From: Siminovitchia sp047228825
Lineage (GTDB): Bacteria > Bacillota > Bacilli > Bacillales > Bacillaceae_C
Length of the DNA stretch: 64,000 bases
Direction: 5' to 3'
Assembly (NCBI RefSeq): GCF_047228825.1
Contig: NZ_JBFEGN010000001.1
Span: 124,001-188,000 of the forward strand
In this document: one piece after another, positions 36,233 through 45,683 of the stretch
How the letters are laid out: each line of letters opens with the position of its first letter
Numbering within the stretch: the stretch's first letter is position 1
The notes under the pieces: generated by a model
Told to the model about the DNA's origin: nothing
Seen by the model: the letters and a program-made list of their open reading frames with translations, nothing else
The model's database searches: none
Made by a program: the position numbers and the translations under genes

Positions 36233-36245
36233 GTCCCTCCCTTAA

Positions 36246-37043
36246 TTATCTTTTTAAGTTTACAAGCTCCTGAAGAATTTCATCAGATGTCGTAATGATT
36301 CTCGAGTTGGCCTGGAAGCCGCGCTGTGCGACGATCATTTCTGTAAATTCTTCGGAAAGGTCAACATTGGACATTTCCAATGATCCGGAAACAAGCTTTC
36401 CTGCACCGTTTTGCAAAGGCTGGCCATATGCGGGTGGCCCGGACGCGGCTGTCGGAATGTAATAGTTTTCTCCTGATTTTTCAAGCCCTCCGTTATTAGC
36501 GAACCTGGCTACCCCGATGATGCCGGCAGTGCCCGGTGTGCCGTTGCGCGAAAATGTGATTGTTCCATCTTCGGCGATGCTTATGTTCGACACTTGGTTA
36601 ATATTTGGAATGTTTATTGGGGTTTGGCCATCATTTTGTAAAACTTGCGCGCCTGTAGATGTAACAAGGGTTCCGGTGTGATCAAACCCGAGGTTTCCTA
36701 CCCGCGTATATTTAGTCTCATTTCCATCGCGGACAATAAAATATCCGTCTCCCTGAATGGCAACATCCAGCACTCTGTTGGTCGTTTGCATGCTTCCCGT
36801 TGTATCGACCGTTTCAATCGCGGAAAGCTGTGAGCCAAGCCCGACCTGCTTCGGATTGACTCCCCCGCGGTTATTTCCGCCGGCACTTGCACCGGAAATC
36901 GTTTGGCTCACCATGTCCTGAAAGGTGATACGCCCTTTTTTAAATCCGAATGTATTGACATTCGCAATGTTATTTCCGATTACATCCAGTTTTGTTTGAA
37001 AGTTTTTCATTCCGCTTATTCCTGAATACATTGAACGCAGCAT
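36246..37043 (-). CDS. flgE: Flagellar hook protein FlgE (often annotated FlgG in Bacillus)
   Basis: A 265-residue hook/rod family protein: N-terminal rod signature MLRSMYSGISGMKNFQTKLD and NNIANVNTFGFKK, beta-rich core with AIQGDGYFIV, and the C-terminal heptad region LSEEFTEMIVAQRGFQANSR. Its small size and place after flgD are those of B. subtilis FlgE, formerly called FlgG, which is the hook subunit. RBS GGAGGAAAAGG precedes the ATG at 37043. Confidence 0.93.
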   Translation of the reverse strand: MLRSMYSGISGMKNFQTKLDVIGNNIANVNTFGFKKGRITFQDMVSQTISGASAGGNNRGGVNPKQVGLGSQLSAIETVDTTGSMQTTNRVLDVAIQGDGYFIVRDGNETKYTRVGNLGFDHTGTLVTSTGAQVLQNDGQTPINIPNINQVSNISIAEDGTITFSRNGTPGTAGIIGVARFANNGGLEKSGENYYIPTAASGPPAYGQPLQNGAGKLVSGSLEMSNVDLSEEFTEMIVAQRGFQANSRIITTSDEILQELVNLKR

Positions 37044-37114
37044 ATTCCTTTTCCTCCTTTAATCAACCGCTTCAGTCATTCGGCGGTTACGGCCTCCTAT
37101 AACAGGTCCAGCCG

Positions 37115-37507
37115 TCATTCCATAATAATGGTTCCATCAATGTTTGTGAAAATGTGGCTCCCCGCTTCCTTGCGCTCCATCAATGTTATAACGGTATTAT
37201 TTTTCGCACTGACGAGGAGGGCCGCCTCTTTTAGCAGCACAAGCGGTTCGTTGACGCCTTTTGTTCTGGCCTCATTGATTTTTTCTTCAATTTGGCTCCA
37301 TCTGTTTGGACTTATATGAATATTCCTTTGTTCCATCCTCAATTTGGCATGCTTGCTTAATGTCAACTTTTTCGATCGTTGGATCGTTTCATTTAGCTGC
37401 TGGGCAAATGAGTGTTTATTTGGCGCGGATACGTCTTTCGGTTCGCTTGCCGGTTGGCGGATGACATTCACATTTTTGCTGTACGGATGAATATAATGAT
37501 TATTCAT
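37115..37507 (-). CDS. Flagellar operon protein of the TIGR02530 type
   Basis: A 130-residue protein lying between flgD and flgE. The segment LSKHAKLRMEQRNIHIS, then EPLVLLKEAALLVSAKNNTVIT and a C terminus FTNIDGTII, matches the flg_new/TIGR02530 family as I remember it; this family occurs at this exact place in many Firmicutes. Function is unknown; the position suggests a role in hook assembly. ATG at 37507 with AAGGA about 10 nt upstream. Confidence 0.85.
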   Translation of the reverse strand: MNNHYIHPYSKNVNVIRQPASEPKDVSAPNKHSFAQQLNETIQRSKKLTLSKHAKLRMEQRNIHISPNRWSQIEEKINEARTKGVNEPLVLLKEAALLVSAKNNTVITLMERKEAGSHIFTNIDGTIIME

Positions 37508-37523
37508 GGATCGTGTATCCTTT

Positions 37524-38159
37524 TTATAAAATTTTCGTGATCTGATCGATATTTAAGGCAGTCTGATCTTCAAGCAGCAGTGAAAGGACTCCGTTTTTCA
37601 TGGTTACGGAATGTACAGTTCCCGATCGTTCATTTTGTTCATTATCCATCCATGAGACTGTTCTTCCGATTAAATGGCTGGCCTCAAGCAACGGATTTCC
37701 ACCGGAGGCTGCCTTCAGTTCGGAAATGTTCGCTGGTGCCAGTTCTGTGCCGTCTTCAAGAATGATGCGTACCGTATCCCCGAGATACTGGACAGACGCA
37801 ACAACCCCCTTGCCTTCTTTGATGATAGGCTGGCCGGTTTCACTTTCTTCGCCTTCAATCTTATGCCAAGTCACCTCTTTCCCGACAAAATCGGTAAAGG
37901 CAAGCAGATTTGACTGCGAAAAACCCTCTTTCCACACTTCCAGGGTCTTATTGATATTTGTCAACTGCTCCAGTGATGAAAAAGTAGCCATTTGGGCAAT
38001 AAAATCTTTATCTTCCATCGGATTCAGAGGATCCTGATTTTGAAGCTGTGTTAGTAAAATCTTTAAAAATGCATCCTGCCCCAAAGTGTTTTGACCCTCA
38101 TTCTTCTTTTGATTCGGATTTTCCGGCACACCATAATCGTTGTTGACCGCGTTTGTCAC
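37524..38159 (-). CDS. flgD: Flagellar hook assembly (capping) protein FlgD
   Basis: Hook cap scaffold, 211 residues. The N-terminal signature LGQDAFLKILLTQLQNQDPL and DFIAQMATFSSLEQLTNI is diagnostic. A C-terminal region (SHLIGRTVSWM onward) forms beta-rich repeats. It starts with GTG at 38159, with GTAGGTGAG upstream, eight bases after fliK. Confidence 0.95.
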   Translation of the reverse strand: MTNAVNNDYGVPENPNQKKNEGQNTLGQDAFLKILLTQLQNQDPLNPMEDKDFIAQMATFSSLEQLTNINKTLEVWKEGFSQSNLLAFTDFVGKEVTWHKIEGEESETGQPIIKEGKGVVASVQYLGDTVRIILEDGTELAPANISELKAASGGNPLLEASHLIGRTVSWMDNEQNERSGTVHSVTMKNGVLSLLLEDQTALNIDQITKIL

Positions 38160-38167
38160 AATCTCAC

Positions 38168-39595
38168 CTACACTTTCGTTTCAAATAATGCATCATTTAA
38201 TAAAATTGTAAAATGCTGTTCATTGTTTTCTTTATTTTCTTTTTGCGCCTGATCACGATTTTGCTCGCCTTGTGGATCATTGTGCCCTTGTCTGTTGTCA
38301 GAAAACGGATGCCTTTCTGCCGGCTGATAATGTGTCACATCCACTTTTTCAATTTGAAGATTTTGGTTTGCCAAGCCTTGCTTCAAGTGTTGCAAATTGG
38401 CATCGAGCATTTTTTTTGCCATTTGCGTGGATGCTATAATACGAGCAACCATCTCCCCTTCTTTTTGGAACAACTCAACTCTCAAAAAACCGAGATTCTC
38501 AGGATAAAGACGAATCGTCAACTGTTTTGTTTGATGGGCATTGGAAAAATGAGCGTTCCGCAAAATGGAGACCAATTTCCTTACAAGCACTCTTCCCTCT
38601 TGTTCCCGGACACCGTCGTCAAGCAAGCGGGACAAGTATTGTTTTGTATGAATTTCAGTCAAACCCGTGTTTAAAGCAATGTCGCGGTCAAGAGAAATTC
38701 TTGATCCTGCTTGTTCCTGATAAGCTTGGCGCCCGGACACAAACCCAAAGTTCAATTGCTGCTCCCCTCTGCTTTGATTGTTTGCAGGAGGCAACACGAC
38801 CGGCCTTGTAAATGGTTCGAAAGGGGAATCTTTCTGTTTGTCTGGTAAAGTCAGCGATTCCGGCATTTCATTTTCCGTTTGAACCATCCCAACAATGTTA
38901 TTCCACTCGGGGAAAGTCCGAAGAAAGCCGGTAAATGGTATAAACTTTCGGCCTTCAGGGTTGTCCGCGATTGATTTTAAGCGTTCGGCTAACTGATTTA
39001 GCTGTTGAATGGAAATGCTGTGCCCATGATCCATTGGCGATTCAGCAACAAAAGAAATGAACTCATCCAGCTTTTGCAAAAAATGCAGCGGATCGGACAT
39101 TTCAGTGCTTTCCAGTTCCGACAAAGATTGTTTCATATTTTCCAATCGTTGCGGATCTATAGGTTCCAACTCCTGTTTTATTTCAGCCGTAAGCAAGGAA
39201 ACTAAGTGTTGAATGTCCTCTATCAATTTTTTGATCACCGAATCGTCATCTTCCAAAAACAAAGAAGCCGGGGGTTCAACATTTTTGCCCAACTTTTGGG
39301 CCAGCAACCCATCTTCTTCCAAAAGCAAAGAATCCGGTGGGTCAATATCCTTGCCCAGCTTTTGCGCCAGCGGCCCATCCTCTTCCGAAAGCAAAGAATC
39401 CGGGGATTCAACATCCTTGCCCAGCTCTTGAACCAGCGACCCATCTTCTTCCGAAAGCAATGGCGGATCATCCGCATTCCAATTTTCCATTCGCTCTTCA
39501 AACACCTTGTTAAATAAACTGTCCGGGTCAACATTTGTCTGTCCCGTTTCGGCTGTTATCATATCGGGCATCCTCTCAAACAGGTTTATCCGCAC
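38168..39595 (-). CDS. fliK: Flagellar hook-length control protein FliK
   Basis: Secreted molecular ruler, 475 residues. The C-terminal Flg_hook domain (LTIRLYPENLGFLRVELFQKEGEMV) is clear. The N-terminal part carries 22-residue tandem repeats at residues 51-116, plus a decayed fourth copy. The end is Gln/Asn-rich and hydrophilic. The GTG at 39595 (MRINLFER) is preferred, with GGAGG 8 nt upstream; the GTG at 39604 overlaps that site. It lies between the MotE-like gene and flgD. Confidence 0.92.
   Translation of the reverse strand: MRINLFERMPDMITAETGQTNVDPDSLFNKVFEERMENWNADDPPLLSEEDGSLVQELGKDVESPDSLLSEEDGPLAQKLGKDIDPPDSLLLEEDGLLAQKLGKNVEPPASLFLEDDDSVIKKLIEDIQHLVSLLTAEIKQELEPIDPQRLENMKQSLSELESTEMSDPLHFLQKLDEFISFVAESPMDHGHSISIQQLNQLAERLKSIADNPEGRKFIPFTGFLRTFPEWNNIVGMVQTENEMPESLTLPDKQKDSPFEPFTRPVVLPPANNQSRGEQQLNFGFVSGRQAYQEQAGSRISLDRDIALNTGLTEIHTKQYLSRLLDDGVREQEGRVLVRKLVSILRNAHFSNAHQTKQLTIRLYPENLGFLRVELFQKEGEMVARIIASTQMAKKMLDANLQHLKQGLANQNLQIEKVDVTHYQPAERHPFSDNRQGHNDPQGEQNRDQAQKENKENNEQHFTILLNDALFETKV
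39182..39445 (-). repeat. 66-bp tandem repeat inside fliK
   Basis: Three well-kept 66-bp units (39248-39313, 39314-39379, 39380-39445) and a degenerate fourth (39182-39247). Each unit encodes 22 residues of the pattern DG-LAQ-LGKD-(3-4 residues)-PDSLL-EE. The DNA is also similar between units, which implies recent duplication. Confidence 0.85.
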
Positions 39596-39600
39596 TGCAC

Positions 39601-40203
39601 TCACCTCCTTTCATCGCCCGCTCTGGCCAGTTTCTGTGTTAGAGCGGCCGCTTTATCCGGCGGCATTTTCTCCAAAACTCTGGCCAATGAATCGGGTGTT
39701 AAACCGGAAAGGATGTTCAGCGCATCTTCTTCCTTCATTTCCAGGATAATCAGTGCGGCCTTTTTGGGGGCCATTGTTTCATAGACTGCTTTTATCTCTT
39801 TCATATCGGGCTTGTTTTCATTTTTGTTTTCAATTTGCTCTTCCGTTGAGTTCTCAAGTCTTTTCTTTTCCATAAGCAGCTGATCTGCTTCGGCTTCTTT
39901 TTCTTCCAATTTTTTTTGGAGCTGTTCAAGCTGGGTGTTTTTCTCTTGTATTTCTCCTTCCAGATCCACAATTCTTTTTTGATACTCTTCAATGCTTAAT
40001 TTGCTATTATCTGAAAAAGCTGAAAAAATGGGTACATTCCCGATGGCTTGTTTTGTCTTTTCCAATACGTTTATGCCGGCGATTGATCCGATTACAAGGA
40101 TCAAGAGCAGCATGATCAAAAGCGGAACTGCCACCCATAATACCAATCGCTGAACTGCTCCCTTTGATTTGTTTTGTTCTTTATTTTTCAAGGCTTTATC
40201 CAC
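39601..40203 (-). CDS. ylxF: MotE/YlxF-like flagellar protein with MgtE-N-type domain
   Basis: A 200-residue protein with one N-terminal membrane helix (about 20-43), a coiled coil (about 70-120) and a C-terminal helical domain (APKKAALIILEMKEEDALNILSGL) of the MgtE intracellular N type. It matches Bacillus YlxF and is similar in layout to MotE, a chaperone of MotC in rhizobia. GTG at 40203 with AGGTGG upstream. Its stop overlaps the fliK Shine-Dalgarno. Confidence 0.88.
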   Translation of the reverse strand: MDKALKNKEQNKSKGAVQRLVLWVAVPLLIMLLLILVIGSIAGINVLEKTKQAIGNVPIFSAFSDNSKLSIEEYQKRIVDLEGEIQEKNTQLEQLQKKLEEKEAEADQLLMEKKRLENSTEEQIENKNENKPDMKEIKAVYETMAPKKAALIILEMKEEDALNILSGLTPDSLARVLEKMPPDKAAALTQKLARAGDERR

Positions 40204-40211
40204 TTCACCAC

Positions 40212-40658
40212 CTAATTTCCCTTTCGATGACTGTATTGGATGGCTGCCAATTCATCCATTTGGATGTTTTCATGATGCTGAATGACTTGTAAAAAAGCTT
40301 CTTTATTCTTTTCCTTTAAACGTTCATATTTCTTGCATTCAATATTTCTTGCAAAAAGAGTTTCTTTCAAAGATTCCATCTGTTCTCTCGCTTGAATGAC
40401 CTCCAATTGCCAATAATCAATCGTTTCAATCGTACTTTGCAAATATTGCTGGTACTGTCTGAGGTGATTGATTGTAAATCCTTTTTTCAGTTGATTGGAC
40501 TGGAGCTTTTCAAGCTGCTCTTTTTTCTTTAAGGATTCATATAATTTGGTGGCGGCTTTTTCAAATTGATGGACGGCATTTTGATAGGACACATATGCTT
40601 CATCTTTTTCTCTTTCTTTTAACTCCAACAGATTTTCAAAACTATATGCAAACTTCAT
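40212..40658 (-). CDS. fliJ: Flagellar export protein FliJ
   Basis: A 148-residue coiled-coil protein that forms the central stalk of the FliI ATPase ring. Nearly all of it is heptad-rich (FSYENLLELKEREKDEA-type start, LQSTIETIDYWQLEVIQAREQ). The ATG at 40658 overlaps the fliI stop by one base (TAATG). Confidence 0.92.
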   Translation of the reverse strand: MKFAYSFENLLELKEREKDEAYVSYQNAVHQFEKAATKLYESLKKKEQLEKLQSNQLKKGFTINHLRQYQQYLQSTIETIDYWQLEVIQAREQMESLKETLFARNIECKKYERLKEKNKEAFLQVIQHHENIQMDELAAIQYSHRKGN

Positions 40659-41983
40659 TAAAATTCACCTGTTTCTGCTAAATGAATCAATGATCTGATA
40701 CAATCCTCACTGGATATCCGCTCATTTGTTTCCTGCTGAAAAAATTCCATGATAAACGGATAATATTGTATGGCTTCATCTATTTCTGCGGAGCTTCCTT
40801 GTTTATATGCCCCTATGTTGATTAGGTCTTCGTTTTTCATATAAGTACCCAATATTTTCCGGATTTTTTCTGCCGCTTTTTTGTGTTCGGGTGTTACCAG
40901 GTGATTCATGAGCCGGCTGATGCTTTTCAATACATTGATGGCCGGGTAATGTCCTTTTTGGGCCATGGACCTGTCCAGCACAATATGGCCATCCAAAATA
41001 CCCCTAACCGTATCAGCGACCGGTTCATTCAAATCGTCTCCATCGACAAGAACTGTATAAAAAGCGGTTATGGAACCTTTTTCGCTTGTTCCTGCCCGTT
41101 CCATGAGCCTGGGGAGCAATGCAAAAACGGAAGGTGTGTAACCTTTTGTTGTGGGGGGTTCACCCACTGCCAACCCAATTTCTCTTTGGCTCATGGCCAC
41201 TCTTGTCACCGAATCCATTAATAAGGTTACATTGCAGCCTTGATCCCGAAAATATTCAGCAATGGCTGTTGCCGTAAAAGCTCCCCTAATCCTCATTAAT
41301 GCAGGCTGATCGGAAGTTGCGGCAACAATGATCGATTTTTTTAACCCCTCCGGGCCCAAATCCCGTTCAATAAATTCTTTCACTTCTCTTCCACGTTCAC
41401 CAATTAGCGCAATGACGTTTACATCCGCATTCATATTTCGGGCAATCATGCCAAGAAGGGTGCTCTTCCCAACGCCGCTTCCCGCAAAAATGCCGAGACG
41501 CTGACCATGGCCAACTGTAAGCAGGCTGTCAATCACCCTGATACCAGTTTCCAATTGACTGGATATGGAAGGCCTTGCCAATGGAGGGGGCGGATTCCTG
41601 TCTATCGGGACCGAAGTCATTCCCTGGGGTACCATTGAGCCATCCATCGGAATCCCCAAGGAGTCGACAACTTTTCCCACCAATTCATTTCCCGCCTGTA
41701 TTTCGAGAGGCTTATTCGTTGATTCAACAAGACTGCCCGGCGCTACCTCCATTAAGTTTGAATATGGCATTAAAATTAATTTTTGCCCTTGAAAACCAAC
41801 GACTTCTGCCATTACAGTGCGAATTTTGCCATTTTTGCCGGCTACGTGAATATGGCAAACATCACCAATTGAACTTTCCGGCCCTTGTGATTCGATCATT
41901 AACCCGACCACTTTTGTCACTTTTCCATATCGCTTGAACGTATTAATCTTTCGGATATGGGGGATTAAGTCTTTTGCCTTCAT
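40658..41983 (-). CDS. fliI: Flagellum-specific ATPase FliI
   Basis: F1-beta-like export ATPase, 441 residues. Walker A GSGVGKST at 168-175; LIGERGREVKEFIE and VTLLMDSVTRVAMSQREIGL (Walker B region) are present. The start overlaps the fliH stop by four bases (ATGA). Confidence 0.97.
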   Translation of the reverse strand: MKAKDLIPHIRKINTFKRYGKVTKVVGLMIESQGPESSIGDVCHIHVAGKNGKIRTVMAEVVGFQGQKLILMPYSNLMEVAPGSLVESTNKPLEIQAGNELVGKVVDSLGIPMDGSMVPQGMTSVPIDRNPPPPLARPSISSQLETGIRVIDSLLTVGHGQRLGIFAGSGVGKSTLLGMIARNMNADVNVIALIGERGREVKEFIERDLGPEGLKKSIIVAATSDQPALMRIRGAFTATAIAEYFRDQGCNVTLLMDSVTRVAMSQREIGLAVGEPPTTKGYTPSVFALLPRLMERAGTSEKGSITAFYTVLVDGDDLNEPVADTVRGILDGHIVLDRSMAQKGHYPAINVLKSISRLMNHLVTPEHKKAAEKIRKILGTYMKNEDLINIGAYKQGSSAEIDEAIQYYPFIMEFFQQETNERISSEDCIRSLIHLAETGEF

Positions 41984-42726
41984 TTGTTTCCATCAGCAGA
42001 AAGAATTTCCGCAAGTTTTTCTTTTAACTGTGAAAGCTGGCTGTCGATGCCTGCTTCAATTCTCATATTTTCCGATTCTATCACGCATCCATATTCATTC
42101 AATTGCTCGGATGGGTATATGAAAATCTTCGTTTCGCCGGAATTCACCGCTGCAAGCTCACCATTCGCCTCGACCAATAGTTCATATTGGGAAGGATGAA
42201 CATATATAGAGATTTCCCGTTCATTCCTGAACTCTTTTAATACTTTTTTTACGATTTCCATATATTGTTCCGGATTGTTTGAAACTTCCGAGTGCAAAAT
42301 GGCTTGTGCACTTTCGATGGCAAGTTCAAGAATCGTGTATTCTGCCTTTTCCACGTATGCCCGAAATTGTTTTTTTGAAAGTTCAATGACGTCCCGGGCT
42401 TGCCGTATCAATTGTTTATACTCGTTTTTACCTGCTTCTCTTCCCGCTTTCTGCCCTTTTTCATATGCTTCGTTCCATGCTTCTTCCTGCAATTGCTTTT
42501 TTTCGTCATTCCACAATCGGCGTTCTTCTTGAATGTTCATTTTTAGCTCGTCGGCAAACTCATAAGCATCAGCCACAATTTTTTTGGCTTTTGATTCGGC
42601 TTGGACAATGAATTCAACCGTTTTGTTTTCGGCGTCGTAAGGATGTACCTTTTCTATTAATCTGGGCTTGATATTTTTCGTTGCTGATGAAAGGTGCCCG
42701 GCATTTAATTTGATGACTTTAGACAA
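41980..42726 (-). CDS. fliH: Flagellar assembly protein FliH
   Basis: Regulator of FliI, 248 residues: long charged coiled-coil N-terminal half, then a V-type ATPase E-subunit-like domain (ILELAIESAQAILHSEV, RIEAGIDSQLSQL). The TTG at 42726 (MSKVIKLNA) is inferred: it follows GGAGGAGGAGACG and matches the family start. It overlaps the fliG stop by eight bases. A longer frame to 42825 lies inside fliG. Confidence 0.9.
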   Translation of the reverse strand: MSKVIKLNAGHLSSATKNIKPRLIEKVHPYDAENKTVEFIVQAESKAKKIVADAYEFADELKMNIQEERRLWNDEKKQLQEEAWNEAYEKGQKAGREAGKNEYKQLIRQARDVIELSKKQFRAYVEKAEYTILELAIESAQAILHSEVSNNPEQYMEIVKKVLKEFRNEREISIYVHPSQYELLVEANGELAAVNSGETKIFIYPSEQLNEYGCVIESENMRIEAGIDSQLSQLKEKLAEILSADGNK

Positions 42727-43729
42727 GAATATCGTCTCCTCCTCCGCGTGCAAGCACGATTTCTCCGGTTTCCTCCAGACGGCGGATAATTGAAACAATC
42801 GTTGATTGTGCTTCTTCAACATCACTTAACCTGACCGGTCCCATCAGCTCCATCTCTTCCTGAAGCGTCGTGGCCATCCGCGTTGACATGTTTTTATAGA
42901 CCATTTCTTTCACTTCATCGCTTGCCGCCTTAAGCGCCAGCATCAAATCTTCATTTTCACATTCTCTTATAACCCTTTGAATGGAGCGGTCGTCGAGCGT
43001 AACGATATCTTCAAACACAAACATTCGCTTTTTAATTTCTTCCGCCAATTTTGGATCCTGGACTCCCAGCGCGTCGAGAATGGTTTTCTCTGCTGCCCGT
43101 CCAACGCCTTGAAGCACCTCTACCACAGTATTAATCCCGCCGCTTTGGGAATAATCATTCGTTACGGTGGCAGAAAGCTTTCTTTCCAGTATCGCTTCGA
43201 CTTCCTTGATGACATCCGGAGATGTCCTGTCCATGACCGCGATCCTTCTGGCGATATCGGCCTGCGTATCATTGGGCAATTCCGAAAGTATCTGGCCTGC
43301 CTTCTCCGGATCCAAATAGGACAGGACCAAGGCGATTGTTTGTGGGTGCTCATTTTGAATAAAATTTAAAATTTGGCTGGGATCCGCTTTTCTTGCAAAA
43401 TCAAAAGGACGAACTTGCATGGTGGATTGCAACCGCTCCATGATTTGACTGGCCTCCTCCGCTCCGACTGCTTTTTCCAACACCGCCTTCGCAAAGCCGG
43501 CACCGCCTTGGGATATGTATTTTTGTTCAGTTGCAATTTCGTGAAACTCTTCTATGACTTTGTCAATTTGCTCCGAGCCAACATTCCTGACACTGGTAAT
43601 CTCCATCGTTAATGCTTCAATTTCCTCTTCCGACAAATGCTTGTAAACCGATGAGGCACTTTCGGGTCCCAGGGAAATAAGAAGCACGGCAGCTTTTTGC
43701 CTGGCTGTTAATTCTTGCCCTTTCCTCAT
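42719..43729 (-). CDS. fliG: Flagellar motor switch protein FliG
   Basis: Rotor protein contacting the stator, 336 residues. N domain (QKAAVLLISLGPESASSVYKHL), middle domain with the EHPQTIALVLSYL motif, and the C-terminal torque domain with IKKRMFVFEDIVTLDDRSIQRVIRE charged helix. The ATG at 43729 has GAGG 10 nt upstream; the ATG at 43738 is adjacent to that site. Confidence 0.97.
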   Translation of the reverse strand: MRKGQELTARQKAAVLLISLGPESASSVYKHLSEEEIEALTMEITSVRNVGSEQIDKVIEEFHEIATEQKYISQGGAGFAKAVLEKAVGAEEASQIMERLQSTMQVRPFDFARKADPSQILNFIQNEHPQTIALVLSYLDPEKAGQILSELPNDTQADIARRIAVMDRTSPDVIKEVEAILERKLSATVTNDYSQSGGINTVVEVLQGVGRAAEKTILDALGVQDPKLAEEIKKRMFVFEDIVTLDDRSIQRVIRECENEDLMLALKAASDEVKEMVYKNMSTRMATTLQEEMELMGPVRLSDVEEAQSTIVSIIRRLEETGEIVLARGGGDDILV

Positions 43730-43734
43730 ATATG

Positions 43735-45336
43735 TCATGCCTCCTCGTTATCAGCCAGCCATGTGCGAAGCAACTCGGCAAATTTGTCGGGTTTTTCTTT
43801 TGCAAATAATTCCAGTTGTTTGCGGTGCTCAAACGGATCATGCTCGCCTTTTAAATTCATATCTGTGTCAGCCTCTTCCGAAAGATGCTCCAAAAATTCC
43901 ATTTCCTCTTCTTGTTCCCTTGATTTGGCAGACCGGATCCATAAAAATATCAACGCCGCTATGATGGCCACGAGGACTCCCAATACGACATATGCCCACC
44001 AAGGCAACAAGCCGCTTTCTTCTTTCTCATCCATAACCGTCTTTCCATTAAACGGCTGAACGGATACGACTACCTTGTCTTCAATATCTTCATCCGTTAT
44101 GTCCGCACCTGATTCTTTATCGATTGAAGTCCTTACAATAGTGGATAGAATATCACGAATATCATCGATCCGTTCTTCCGGGAAAGATCCCGCTGCTTCC
44201 GGATTTGGGGGTTCAACCATCACTTGTATCCCTAAATCGCGGATTTTGTAGGGACTTTCGACTATTTCCTTGCGGATTTTATTGACTTCATAGTTCATTG
44301 TCTCTTCGGATTTTTCAGACTCGCCATTATTCCCGGCACCTTCAACGTACTGATTGGCGCCGCTGTCTGCCGGATCACCTGCCTGGGGGACTCCTCCCGC
44401 CTGGCCGCCTTCACCCGAGAATGTCTCGGTAATCCTTTGGGCGCTTATGGCGATTCCCCGCATATTTTCCTCGTCAACAGGCGTAACCAAATTTTCCTCT
44501 CTGTTTTCTTGGGAAAAATCAATATCTGCCGTTACAAGCGTGATCACTTTATCGAATCCCATTAATGTGCCAAGCATTTGTTGAACTTGTCTTTGAATAT
44601 TCTTTTCGATTTTTTCTTTGATTTTCATTTGCTGATCTAATCTGTTGTCGGCAATCCCGCTTTCTTCCAAATCAAAATACTCCAAATATTGGTTTCTTAT
44701 GACGATATTCTCTGCCGGAAGATTGGGCACACTTTTTGAGACAAGATGGTATAAGGAGCGTATTTGCTTTTCATTAAACTCGTAACCCGGTTTGGTTTGA
44801 AGAATGACGGAAGCAGATGCTTTTTCATCCTCTTCCTTTACAAATACGCTTTTTTCGGGAATATTGATCATTACTTTTGCATCTTCAACGCCCTCGATGC
44901 TTGTGATCATTTCCGACAGCTCGTTTTGCATTGCATCCAGTTTAATGACATTAAATTCATTGTCTGTCATCCCGAAGCTTGCATTGTTGCTAAAAAACGA
45001 ATAATCGATATTTCCCGAATTGGGGATCCCCTCGGCCGCCAAATCAACCAGCAATGTCTCCGCCTGTTCTTTTGGCACTTTTATTGTTGTTCCATTGTCC
45101 GTGATCTCTGATTTAACTCCTCTTGAGTCCAGATTTTCCTTGATCGAACCCGTTTCAGCCGGCTTTAAATTTGTATACAGGGGAACCATCGCAGGCCGGT
45201 TAAAGATATAAGCCAGGACCACGCAAAAACAAAGGCCAATAATAAGGAGTGAAACGAGCAATATTTTCTGCTTTTTTGGCCGTTCCACCCAAAAATCTTT
45301 AATGTATTTAAGTTGCTTTTCCAGTTTGTCCCTCAT
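43735..45336 (-). CDS. fliF: Flagellar MS-ring protein FliF
   Basis: 533 residues. Membrane helices at about 25-45 and 440-462 flank the ring-building domains (RBM1 MVPLYTNLKPAETGSIKENL; RBM2; RBM3). The C-terminal acidic tail (ends RTWLADNEEA) is the FliG-binding segment. ATG at 45336 after AAGGGGATTTTCG. Confidence 0.96.
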   Translation of the reverse strand: MRDKLEKQLKYIKDFWVERPKKQKILLVSLLIIGLCFCVVLAYIFNRPAMVPLYTNLKPAETGSIKENLDSRGVKSEITDNGTTIKVPKEQAETLLVDLAAEGIPNSGNIDYSFFSNNASFGMTDNEFNVIKLDAMQNELSEMITSIEGVEDAKVMINIPEKSVFVKEEDEKASASVILQTKPGYEFNEKQIRSLYHLVSKSVPNLPAENIVIRNQYLEYFDLEESGIADNRLDQQMKIKEKIEKNIQRQVQQMLGTLMGFDKVITLVTADIDFSQENREENLVTPVDEENMRGIAISAQRITETFSGEGGQAGGVPQAGDPADSGANQYVEGAGNNGESEKSEETMNYEVNKIRKEIVESPYKIRDLGIQVMVEPPNPEAAGSFPEERIDDIRDILSTIVRTSIDKESGADITDEDIEDKVVVSVQPFNGKTVMDEKEESGLLPWWAYVVLGVLVAIIAALIFLWIRSAKSREQEEEMEFLEHLSEEADTDMNLKGEHDPFEHRKQLELFAKEKPDKFAELLRTWLADNEEA

Positions 45337-45354
45337 CGAAAATCCCCTTAAAGA

Positions 45355-45660
45355 TTACACTTGCATCCTCATGATTTCCTGGTATGCTTCCACTGCCTTG
45401 TTACGTATCTCCAATGCAGCCTGTATGGAAATGGATGCCTTCTGTCCTGCAATCATGACTTCATGTAATTGTATCTGTTCTCCCAAAGCCAGCTTTTTAG
45501 TCGCTAAATCCGATTCCAATTGAAGTTTATTGACTTCATTCAAAGCGTCTTTCAGGTAAGTGCCAAAACCGTTTTGGCGGTCGCCATCATGGTGCGGTTT
45601 GTTTGTTTTGTCAGCTGTGAATGAATCTATGAATTTGGAATTAGGTACATGAACTTCCAT
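45355..45660 (-). CDS. fliE: Flagellar hook-basal body protein FliE
   Basis: Joins the MS ring to the rod. 101 residues; the conserved C-terminal region is GEQIQLHEVMIAGQKASISI followed by RNKAVEAYQEIMRMQV. Standard order flgB-flgC-fliE-fliF. ATG at 45660 with AGGGGGAAA upstream. Confidence 0.95.
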   Translation of the reverse strand: MEVHVPNSKFIDSFTADKTNKPHHDGDRQNGFGTYLKDALNEVNKLQLESDLATKKLALGEQIQLHEVMIAGQKASISIQAALEIRNKAVEAYQEIMRMQV

Positions 45661-45683
45661 CCTGTCTATTTCCCCCTTTTATC

